Position numbers and translations under genes: made by a program
Shown here: piece after piece, positions 28,901 to 39,868 of the stretch
Position numbering within the stretch: position 1 is the stretch's first letter
Layout of the letters: each line of letters opens with the position of its first letter
The notes under the pieces: generated by a model
Seen by the model: the letters and a program-made list of their open reading frames with translations, nothing else
Databases searched by the model: none
Told to the model about the DNA's origin: nothing
Assembly (NCBI GenBank): GCA_003956705.1
Contig: QZCP01000057.1
Span: 186,001-250,000 of the forward strand
Origin: Brevipalpus yothersi
Lineage: Eukaryota > Arthropoda > Arachnida > Trombidiformes > Tenuipalpidae
Direction of reading: 5' to 3'
DNA: 64,000 bases

Positions 28901-31886
28901 CCATACCCATCGTCAATTTTATAATCAAATGCATAAGGTCTTGGAGGCTGAAAGAGTCAAATGATAATAATTAATAAAGTGAATCGTGACTCAAAACATT
29001 GGCTCAGTCTTATAATTGAAGAGAGAAGGAAATTATATTGGTAAAGTTACTTCTATTGGTCAATATACCAATAGAAGTAATTTTCTCGCATTCCCAAAAG
29101 ACGAAGAGAAAATTTCTATCATCGATTATTCAAATAGAAATAGAATCTCCACAATATTAAACCTATGTGTAGAAATTCTAATACTATCTTCAGTGATCGA
29201 GTGAATAGAAGCAAATTTTGTTCCTCGATTTTTGTATATCATTTTCGTGGATCTGATATTCGAGAAAGAACTTCAATTTCCATCCATCATCATCATTGTT
29301 GTGCAAATTGCTTCAGAACTACTCCCACAGCCTGAAGCATCTATTCATAAGCTTCATGAACATTCATGGAATTGAGGATGCTGAAAATGCTCAAAGAAAG
29401 CTCAACTCATTCTTTATTACATCCTCCCTCATTCTTAATTGATCACCGACATGATTGAAAATATATTTACATCCGATCTAGATTGAGGACTGCATGCATT
29501 GGTCAAAAAAGCTGAATAAATGTATCATCTAAATGAATCAAAGATCATGACTTCCGGATGCTTTAATTCACTCTTCCCTGAGCTCAAAAAGAAGAATCGA
29601 ATTCATCTTCATTGAGAACTACACTGAATGCGATAATAAGTATGGTTTTAATTACTCAACACCATTTTTTCCTGATTTTTATCAAATAATTAGAGATTTT
29701 GGATTAGAACTTTGAACTGAAGTTTTCTCAGTTGAAAAATCCCTCAGGAAATTTGTTGATTTTCCCAGTACTTTGCAAACTAAACTATCTAGAACTGTTC
29801 AAAGCTCCAAAAATACTGGTAAACTCGAATACTCCTCACTTGACTTCAATAGACATAGACAAAATTAGCTCGAAAATGAAACTGAATAAACTAATTATGT
29901 TAAACTCAGAGAATTCATCAAAAATGAAAAAAATCATTACTACTTTTTCTAAATAGCCTTCGTAGGAATTACCACAGCCAAAAGATGTATTAACAGAAAG
30001 ATCTGATCAAATTCATGGAATACTCACATGTTGCTGTTGGCCACCACCGTAGCCACCACCACCGCCGTAGCCACCGCCACCGCCACCGCTTCCATATCCT
30101 CCTCCACCACCACCCTTGGTCTGTTGGGTATATCCACCCCCACCACCTTGTGACTGTTGGGAATATCCCATATTGCCACCTCCGTAGCCACCCATTGACT
30201 GTTGCATTTGACCGTAGCCTCCACCGCTACCACCTTTGGTTGATTGACTAGAGTAAGAATTTCCTTTGGCCATTGTGAATGATTGGGTGGAAGAACCATA
30301 ACCCGAGCCCATTCCTCTTGCTGTTCCCATGATGAAGTCGAATAGTAATTGGAATTCAATGAATCAGAGTCGAATTGGAGAGAGAAGAAAATTAGAGAAT
30401 GAGGTTGATGAAGTATTGAATCGGTGTTGTTTGTATTCCTTTATTCCCTCGTCGATCGATCGATGTGAACTTATTTGAATATCGACGATGTTGTGTCTGC
30501 TCTTTAGATCATGATATTCATGATCTTTACCTACTCATTGATCAGAGCTAATGGAATTGTACACAAATCATGATGATTTTGACATACTGATGAAGTTTAA
30601 GCGTTTTTTCATCATTCAGCTCCAATATTAGATTGAAATAAAGGACGAAAAGTCTCAATGAGAAGGAGCTGATACACTTGAGTTTCCGTGTCCATCCAAC
30701 TTTCAGGACCAGAAGTGTTCTTGTTCCGAATATTAGCGATTGAAGAGATATTCTCATTCTCATGTGTTAGAAGTTTTCAACGACGCTGAGAAGTTCATGG
30801 GATTCTCACCATCTCTTCATGTAGATCAAGGGAATCGAATATTCTCAATCATCTCAATCATTTGAAAGTGATTTTGAGCATTATTAGAAAGATTTTGGTA
30901 GTGAATTCAGAGTTCCAAGTATTTGCGGAAAAAGTTTGAGCAGCAAGCATAGTATTTCAATCAAAATTAGCCGAAAAATTCGAAAAAGCTCAAAAAGTCG
31001 ATCGCAAAAGCAATATTGGAGAAAGGGAAAATAGGGCAAACAAGCATGGATATGTATGCAAATTATTAGGGCTTAGCATTAGTAATAGCAATAATTACCG
31101 GATCCTGAGGCTCCTTTAGTTCCATAACTCATACCGTTAGTCGATGGACCGGAATAACTTCCACCGCCACTATCTCCATCTGAAAATGAAAAGTATTCAT
31201 GTTTAAAAAAATTTTGTTTGTTTGTTAATTCCAATTATTATTTCCATTTATATGCAAACTTGATCCTCATTGATCGAAATCGAGAGAGAGAGGATATAAG
31301 TTGTAACAATGCACGGCCACTTATTCTAATGAACATATATTATCATCTAATTTATCATACTTTTGCCATCATCATCACTTGGATGTTGATGATGCTTCGA
31401 GATAATTTTTGATTTTTACAAAAGATTTCTTCAAAAACACTTTCCAACAGATATTATCATATTAAATATTTGCTCCAGCTCAGAGCTTTTGCAAGCGATA
31501 CACAAAAATCTATCCATCTAAGAATACAAATGAACCGGATATTGAGAACTCATACAAAATGATGATAATGATGGTGATACAATTGAACATGAAGCAATCA
31601 AAGCTCGCTGGTCACTAGTGGTCACTTATTAGTTTGGTCGGGAATAAAAATTTTGTGTGGAAAAAAAATTTTACTCACCATAATTTGAACTAGCATCGGC
31701 TTGTGATGTGTATGCATCACCACCATCAGATCCTCCTCCACCACCGCCGTCTTGACCATCATCAAAGCCAGCATCTTCTTGCTGTTCAGCGGCATAAGCT
31801 TCCGTTTGTTGACTTGTTCGACCATAAGCGGGTTCCGCTTGATATTGGGCCAAAGTGACCGTTAGCCATGATATGAGTAGAAAATA
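25927..31886 (-). CDS. Multi-exon cuticle protein: RR chitin-binding domain plus Gly/Tyr- and Met/Gly-rich repeats
   Basis: Thirteen exons read on the minus strand: 31886-31679, 31179-31099, 30320-30028, 28947-28875, 28790-28599, 28498-28349, 28033-27962, 27692-27519, 27441-27340, 27277-26957, 26765-26418, 26173-26073 and 26007-25927. Together they give about 731 residues in one frame. The first starts with a signal-peptide core (YFLLISWLTVTLA) but has no ATG; a short upstream exon with the start is missing. Next come Gly-rich linkers, then an RR chitin-binding domain (YAFDYKIDDGYGNNQYHNEE, then GSYGYMDAYGVYRHVEY and TNEPGT) at about residues 196-280. Gly/Tyr-rich, then Met/Gly-rich exons (GGMGMGGMPM-type units) follow. 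RR proteins are secreted and bind chitin in the cuticle; what the Met/Gly part does is unknown. The 30320 acceptor (acag) and the terminal exon are the weakest calls. Another option is that an ATG at 30330 starts a separate transcript. Confidence 0.88.
26418..26765 (-). repeat. Met/Gly/Pro-rich coding exon
   Basis: This 116-residue exon of the cuticle gene is built from short units such as GGMGMGGMPM and GQMPMGGMG, with one GGTKGG. Read on the opposite strand it gives Thr/His- and Pro/Ile-rich frames that are artefacts of the repeat. Confidence 0.9.
26957..27277 (-). repeat. Met/Gly-rich coding exon with internal duplication
   Basis: This exon of the cuticle gene encodes 107 residues, mostly Gly and Met with some Lys, Asn and Pro, and no Cys or aromatic residue. 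Two near-identical units of about 27 residues occur in it. Each begins MMPMMGGM(K/R)GGMMGGGMNG. They are separated by a segment containing GGTKGG. Confidence 0.9.
29047..29080. repeat. Perfect inverted repeat (14-bp arms, 6-bp loop)
   Basis: TTACTTCTATTGGT, then six bases, then its exact reverse complement. It sits in the intron between the third and fourth listed exons of the cuticle gene and would form a stem-loop in that transcript. I see no terminal duplication around it that would mark a mobile element. Confidence 0.85.
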
Positions 31887-32861
31887 CTGTATATAAATAT
31901 ATTCCAGAAAGGGATGGAAAGAGAAAAATGAAAGGAAAAATGGTTATAATACGGCTGTTATCGTCCGATTTGATGATGAAATGTGTTTGAATGTTCACTC
32001 TATTCATCGTATCATTTTAAATTGTATGCCATACTAAAATTGGCTTAACGTTCGAATTTTTGGGTGTCTCTCACCTGGGTAGCATTTCAGTTTTTTCAGC
32101 CACCCTTATCAGTTATTATTGATGTTTATTGCTATAAATTTTAAGAGGCACGATATTTTCTATTCTCATTCAACAGATTAAACTGAGATTTCCCCGAAGA
32201 AAAAAGTGTTTTGGTTCCATCATGATCATCGTTCTAACTAAACTCAAAAAAAATCATCTCTTTTGATCACTTTCACCATAAAACACCTATTCGCAGTATC
32301 TACTTTTAATGGGCAATCTTTTTGATCACTGATTTCATGATCAGGATCACGTTTCGTTGACAATTTCGATTCTTTTTTCTCAGAACAAGAATTAAGCTAC
32401 TTTATAGTCGAAATTTCAAGTATTTTCGAATTGATCAGACTTCTTCCCTCTGCTTCGAGGGTGGATGAGTTAATTTTTATTAACGCTTATTTTGATTCGC
32501 TTGCTTCAGGCTAACGGACATGATAATTTCATCGAATGAGTATCAATGTTCATGTTACATCCGTTTGAATGGAAACTCATCGCCTGATATCTCTCACTAT
32601 CAGTCTGAAATTTTATCTAAAATACTTTCACTTAATCATTGATTAGAGAGTTGCAGATGAATCATTTTTATTTGCTCATGGGTACAAGTTGACAAGTTGG
32701 AATCATTTGTTTCTGGTACACAAATGATAGGTTTTGATCACCTAATCAGCGGAAGAAGAAGCTAACTCACTTCCTCTCTTTGCTTTTAATTAAGCATGAA
32801 ATGAATACACATCCTTCTCGATCATAATAAAATTCAGATCAATTTTCTGTATCACTCAATT

Positions 32862-32862
32862 T

Positions 32863-32923
<61 letters not shown>
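32862..32923. repeat. (CT)n microsatellite
   Basis: A CT run of about 60 bp with one G interruption, about 1 kb upstream of the first recognised cuticle exon on the minus strand. Confidence 0.95.
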
Positions 32924-32926
<3 letters not shown>

Positions 32927-35187
32927 GATTCCAGAATTGAATCAACAGGCGCCAAATAGCTCTCATAAAAAGTGTCTTGTGTTCATCTAAGAGACTTGTG
33001 CACGATCAATTTGAAATCATCTCAGTTTTTGAGATCACGCATACCAGATGCCCTCAAGCCATTTATGAATGAGTTCCAATATTGAAAGATAGTTTGTCTG
33101 CTGCCAGATAGAAGGCTTTTTTTCTCTCTTTCTCTTTCTCTTTCTTTCTCTCTTTCTCTCTTTCTTGTGTTTACCTTAAAAGTAAAGCAATCGCACGAGT
33201 ATTAAACGAAGCATGTCGAGAGGCTCAGAGTAAATCTATTGATGATGAGGATCGTGATCATCAATCCTCTTCCGTTAAGTATCTGAACTTACATTCCATC
33301 TTTTTTCATCTCTTTTAACAAATTTTTTGGAAGTCGCATTTTCTTTCTTTCTTTCTCTCTTCGATGAACTGATCTGATTCAGTAAAAAGTGAACATGAAA
33401 CTTTCCGTTCAGATTCTCATAAACTTTATGGAAAAAAAGAGCAATCAAAAATGACCAAACTGACCATGCATAAAAAATTCATGATGATCCGTGAGCTTTC
33501 AGATCGATAAAAGGCTGAACTACTGGACAATCTTGGGCAAAATTGAATCAAAAACAAAACAACCGGAACAGTTACGCTCGATTAATTAATATTCGAAAAA
33601 ATTGATCAGTCAATATTTCCTTAGGCTAGACATTTGACTACGATTTGAACATGATGATCAACGAATGCCTCTAGTTACGAACTGATCATCTTAATATACT
33701 CATTTGAGCCTCAACTCGTTCGGCTAACTATTTTTTTTTCTTCTCAATACATTCAGATAACACGTGATAGCTTCAGTTAAATTTTGTTCTAGTCTCATAG
33801 ATTGTTGAAAGATTTATCTATTGAAACTATTCTATCAGGAAAAAACTTGTGCTTCCGCCATGAATTCCTCCTATCAAACTGATTCCAGGTTTGATTCGCT
33901 ATCTGGATGAATTATTTTTTTGTCATTTTTATTTTTTCTTGAATTTCTTGGAATGTAAATAAAAGATAAGAGAGAATAGCTCAAGATTGGTGATCTTGTT
34001 TTCGAAAAATCTTTTCTCTCCCAGCTAGTATTCATTAAGATGGTCATTTTATTAAGCTGATTGAAATTCTGATCCTCTCTTCCGATAGTGAGAAGAGGGA
34101 ACAAAAAATTTTAACTGAATGGTTATCTTTCCCTTACAAGACTGATGAAAATCAAATTTGCTTTTATTCCCCATACTTTTCTATCAAAAGATAATCACTT
34201 TCATTCAATTTTGATGTGCACCCAAATTAATTATAATTCAAAAGAGTAATATAATTCAGAGCGGAAATGGTGATCTTTGGAATGTGAATTACAGAATTCA
34301 TCTCATGTCCATCTTATCTTTTGCATTCAAGATCGCCTTTTTTTGTTGCTTCTATGAACTTTTCAATCTTCAGCATCACTTCTCTTCACCTTCTATTCAC
34401 TATTCCACTGACCTAGTGTTGAGGTCAGTATTTGATATTCTGATCTCTACTCATTGATCTAAGATTCTTTCTCTCTCTATTTTTTTTATTATTGAGCATC
34501 CAAGTGATCAAATAATGACAAGCATCTCCCTTTATCTTTACTTAGTCGCTTCCTCAAGATATGCACGAATTAGATTTGCAAATCAGAGTAAATTCAATTG
34601 ATTAATGAATGAAAGTGTTTTGTTAAACGAATAGATAGTTGGATGAGGGGGAGAGGAAGAGAGATGAAAAAGAGAAGCAGCTTGATCTGAATTACTAAGA
34701 TCATTATGATTCACATCAAATGAGAGTCCTGGATGGGTCATTGAGAATGAGATTTGAATATGATTGTTATTGAAAAAAAGAAACAGATTCACACCTCGCA
34801 TACATGATGGAATCAGGGTCAAACCGAAAGAGAGAGAAAGAAAGAAGGCAGATGATACAGTCAATCTTTTTTTCAAAACCGCACACACACACACACACAT
34901 GATTCAGTATATTATACTGATTCCATCCATAGTGGACATGATTTCACTTTCAATTGTCTTACGAATACCACACACTGAGTAGTGATCATTTTTTTCCGGT
35001 GATGTGAGCATTCACGATGTGTGGCCTGATTGATAGCCTCTTAGCAATTGTGTGTATGTGTGAAAGCTAAAAAAATTATCAGCAGGCGATGATCACTGTT
35101 CACATTAAATCATTAAAATTGAATTATTACGTCCATAAGATGTGTTAATATGGCGAGGGGCCGTTTTGTAACTTTGAAATAATCTTC

Positions 35188-35227
<40 letters not shown>

Positions 35228-37175
35228 GATCGAAGAAAAAAAACAATTTATGGCTACTTCGAATATTGTTACAATCAGTTGGCATGGTCATCTGACTTTC
35301 CCAAAGTTCAACACAATTAACTAAATACTATGAAAATTGTTTTTTTCTTCTCTTTCTCTCACTTGTAAGATGCGTTTGGTCAATGTTAATCGGCATCATT
35401 CTTGTTGTCAAAAATTTAAACAATTTAAACAATGTATATACAACTCCAACAGGATGGATGTTTCGATAATCGGTTCAAAATGATTGAGCTGACTAAAAAC
35501 AAAGTTATAAATCCTTCTTAACTGCTACAAGTTTTTCATTTCTATATGTATATTGATGCTTGAAATTCTCATTTTATCACTCTGGAATAATGGAGATAAT
35601 TCACCTACTTTCCATGATAGTTATGAATTTTCGATTGTATGTATGCGTTTGTGTGTGAGTGAGAAAATCAGAAAACTTATTTTTGAGACAAAAAATGTCT
35701 CCTAAAACAATAAACCTAAATATAAGGCACCTGAAAAAATAATGATGATGATACTCAAATCAAATAAAGTAACCTTTTCACGACCCACAATTGGACTGAA
35801 TAAATCTTGTGACAAATAAAACTTATTGTTCTTACTGGCTTGATGATTTAGATTCAGTGAAAGTTTTGAAACAAAAGTTACAAAATAGAATTCAGGTAAA
35901 TCAGTTTGCATGCATTTAACAAGCTTCCTCTTTTTCAAGCTTTCTCTCCCAGTGATATACGACTAATTTGCTATGCTAAATAGAGAAATTTTTGATTACA
36001 TTTAATTATATGTATACACTTGCACCCTATTCTGGTCTACATCCGAAAAGATTGTTTTCACATGCCTTGCGAATACTTTCACTCAATCCGGCTCCAGTTA
36101 CTTCTTATATTTTCGCAAATGAATGAATTCATGAGCTTAGTACAGAATAGGCGCGAAAAGTGAGCATGCTAAATTATCACGATAAACAATGAAGAAAAGA
36201 ATTCTGATAAACATATGATGAGCATCGGAAATAATTGCAATTCAGAGCTTTCATGTTTTCCCGGTCTAGACATGATAATTGATGTTTCGTCAAGATTCAA
36301 TGCACGTAGCCTGATCAAAATCTGGATAACCCTAACCTTTGAGGACGAATGTTCAGAAAAGTTCAGAAAATCAGAGAGATATTTTGACAGCTATAAGATT
36401 TTCTTTTTCCAAGTTCTTACGAAAGTTTGAGCTCTTATGATCACTTCGAAGAGTGAAAAAACTTTGAAATTTCAGAACAACTGTGTAATGATCAAAGAAA
36501 AGCAATCAAAAGCCAATTGATCGAGTTTGTTGAATTATGAGCGAATATATTCGACAGAATTAGAATTTTTCTTACCTTAAAAATCATATTTTATCACTAG
36601 GGCTAGAGAAAGCCTCAACTTGAACGTAGAAACTAGAGAATCGAGGAAGAGAGTTAACAAAACTTTCACAAAGTTATCACAACGTATCAATTTACTGTAT
36701 CAAAAGTTTTTCATTCACCGTCAAATTTTTAACAATATGAACTATTATATGGATTGGTCAGTTAGATATGGACAAGTGGTCTTGGACATTGGTTAACTAT
36801 TCGAATGCCGAACTGGCCTTTATATATCTTACCTTTTCGCTCTCTATTCTCACTCTCTCTTTCTTCGCCTCTCTCTCTCTCAAATGTAAGGACTGCCCTC
36901 AGAAATGGCTAGATCAACAGAAACTAATCCGGTTACCATTTACTCTATTCAGGTCGTTATCAAAATCATACAAGTCCACTCGTCATCATCTTCATCTTTT
37001 TCGTTCTCTCTTTCTCTCTCTCCTCTTTCCTCCTTCTTCTTCATCTCCTCCTCCTCCTCCTGCTTCCATGAGAACGCCAATTTGTTAACTCGTTCTGTAG
37101 TCACAAAGAAAATTTTATATATTCAAAATTGGTCTGACCGATGTCGTAAGATCTGAATACCGTGAATTTTACCAA

Positions 37176-37179
<4 letters not shown>

Positions 37180-37229
<50 letters not shown>
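37180..37229. repeat. (CT)n microsatellite
   Basis: A pure CT run of about 50 bp. A GA run at 37545-37580 follows about 320 bp later, so the two tracts are inverted relative to each other. Confidence 0.97.
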
Positions 37230-37232
<3 letters not shown>

Positions 37233-37541
37233 ACTCACTATTTCGATCACTCTCCATTTCATCATGCATATAACGTTTCGACATTACAATGGTCACTGCA
37301 ATTCAATGCTTAAACAGCCAGGGTCAGATGAGCAGATTTACAATTCAAACGGCGGAAAGCGATCATCTCGAGTAAAAAAAGCGGGATTTACCCGTCGCAT
37401 GATCTGGTATGTGCGATCGATTCACTTTCAATGATTACCATTCCACTTACTCATAAGGTTACCCTAAGAATGTCTTTGATCATTTACTCACCGTTTATAC
37501 AGTTTTTCACCCGCAAATTTTTTCCCGCTTTTTTTCGTATT

Positions 37542-37586
<45 letters not shown>

Positions 37587-39800
37587 AGAGGAAAAGTGAG
37601 CTTCTCAACATTTTCACCTAATCTGTATTGGATTCTCCAGAAAAATTTAATTAATTGGGAATCCATTATAGATGTATTAGCATGGAAAAGCCTTGAGATC
37701 CATCGGTATGAAGCCCTGAAAGTTTTGGGGAAATGTTGGTCTATTCGACCGTTTTTGTGGATATATTCAATTCAATTATCAGTACAGTATTCATTGACCG
37801 TTATTTTCGATTGCAGCTCTTCTTCATTAATCATTCATCAATTTATTTTTCTTTGAACATGAATTAATCCAATAGTAAAGGTTAGCAGCTCTGTCTTTTT
37901 ATGCCAATATGAATCATTCATTCGAAAGCATCTATCATGTACGATAATGAACAATCGTATTATACAGTCTTTTTTTTATTCTGATCAAAAAGAGATATTA
38001 GATCATAATGGCCACAATTGTGATTATCAAAAAATTGTATCCTTCTAATTTCAAACTCAAGGTTGCTGATAAGGCTTTCAAGCAATCGATGGCTATTGGA
38101 ACCTAGCTCAGATGAATCAATCAATCGAATAATATGATAAATTGAATAATTCTTGCTCATGGTTACTGATCATTTACCTATACACCTTCTATTCCAACAA
38201 TATCTTCTTGATCTCTCAACTTCTCATTGCGAAAATAATTACCATTAGATGAGATGTTCAACTGATTTAACGGGTAACTTTTGCACACAATTATAATTTC
38301 GTGCTAATATTGAGGTGATCTAACCTTTTGTTAGCGTTCTTTTGAGAGAAAGTTTCAAATCAAATCTTATCCGATGGCCAGTTTTATATCATCAACAAGA
38401 TCAATTATTAAAGCCTCGGGCCCTAGAATGATCAAAATTATCATCGCATAAGATTGAATAAGGAGTGAAATTATTGTGTTCTACGTTAAGTATAATCACA
38501 AATACAAGTAGGAATGTAAGTAGGAACCACTAATCGCACTAATGACAAAAATTTGAATCAAACTATTCGACGGAAACGTCAGTAAACAATTTTTTTTGCT
38601 TATTCTGATCTATATTGTAGATTTAGATGGTCACTCTCATTCTCACTATCATGTAGGCATGTTGAACAGTTGAATTGAGTTTTTTATTCATCTCATTCAG
38701 TCAATATGAATCGAACGTGATAGCGAGAAAAATTTTTCAAACATTCATCTGTAATTTAGCCGATATGTATGGAAAATTGAGCTGCAGGTGAATGCGACCG
38801 ATTTCAAATCTACCATGAGTGGTCAATACTAATCGATATATTCATGCATTTTGTATTCAGTATTCAGTGTTTACAGACTTAATGAGGGGAGAAGAAAAAA
38901 TCTTTTCGGAAGCAATTTCTAATGGTGGTCATAGCCCACCATAATCTTAAGAGAATATGAGAACTGACACAACATTTCGAATTCGAACATGCGGGAAAAA
39001 TTCTATCCATCTTGAAGAAATTCCAATGGTTTTCTCTTTTTAGCTTTGATCTATTACAGAGAATGAGGATACTCATTTGAATTTTGAGAGAAACAATTAT
39101 TCTTAGAATAATTGGATTGCGTTTAAGCTGTTAACCTGCTTACATACTTCCTTTTCATCACTTTACACCCAACAAACTTGGATAACTTGCATCTCTTTTT
39201 TTCGATCATAATGCACTTATATAAGACGTGCATAGATATGGTTACTATTCAATTTGGAAATCAGGTGAACAAAATCATGATCAATGTATGTCGCAAACTG
39301 GTCATAATACATCCATTTTCCTTCTATAGGAGCAACTCATACTTTCAGTGGGTGAAGATGAAAATCAGAGCTAGAAATACAATTAGATATGTGACTGTAA
39401 ACCGAAGAAGATCTATTGATTGAAATTTTTTTCCGCACATCGTGGTAGGGGCATTTAACTCACTAGTCAGACATTACTGCCTCACAGCATAAGATATTAT
39501 TATGTTCCTTCTAATCAATGGGATGAAGAACTATGTGAAAATGGGTATGAATTTTGAGGTACAATATTAAGAGAACTATCCGAGCATCCGATTATCTGAG
39601 CTAGATTTGACCAAGAGGACTGATCAAAAATCAAATGATCATGCGATGGACACACCAAACGGTTAAAGCTGAAATTAGTTTTATGAAACAAGCTCGACCC
39701 ACTGTTCTAGTGAACCTAAGTTCTACAGTAGTTTTGAGATATGCATCAAGTGAAGAGAATGAATACTTTTCAGAAAGTGAATGAGGTTCAAAGCGAAGAT

Positions 39801-39806
39801 TTTATT
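39801..39806 (-). other. Candidate polyadenylation signal of eIF3b
   Basis: TTTATT on the plus strand reads AATAAA on the minus strand, 63 bp beyond the eIF3b stop codon. Position and motif fit a polyadenylation signal. Confidence 0.6.
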
Positions 39807-39868
39807 TAAAATAAAAGAATGAAAGGGAGAGGTTGCAAACATTTCTCAAAATTGTTACAAAATTTTCT

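Larger units (their letters stand above)
31887..39800. other. Gene-poor intergenic region between the cuticle gene and eIF3b
   Basis: No supported exon was found in about 7.9 kb. It must contain, or lead to, the first coding exon and promoter of the cuticle gene. A possible mini-exon on the minus strand at 32279-32271 (ATGGTGAAA, giving Met-Val-Lys in the right phase) has a poor donor and is only a candidate. Microsatellites occur at 32862-32923 (CT), 35194-35221 (GA), 37180-37229 (CT) and 37545-37580 (GA). Open frames near 36.8-37.1 kb are pyrimidine-tract artefacts. Confidence 0.6.

Noticed and set aside
32271..32279. Mini-exon Met-Val-Lys as the first exon of the cuticle gene (minus strand)
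   Set aside because: It is in the correct phase, but the donor (gtgatc) is poor, and a similar ATGAAA|gtgatt occurs near 34200; neither can be preferred.
36768..37156. Ser/Phe/Leu/Pro-rich frames
   Set aside because: They are generated by pyrimidine-rich simple sequence and lack gene structure.
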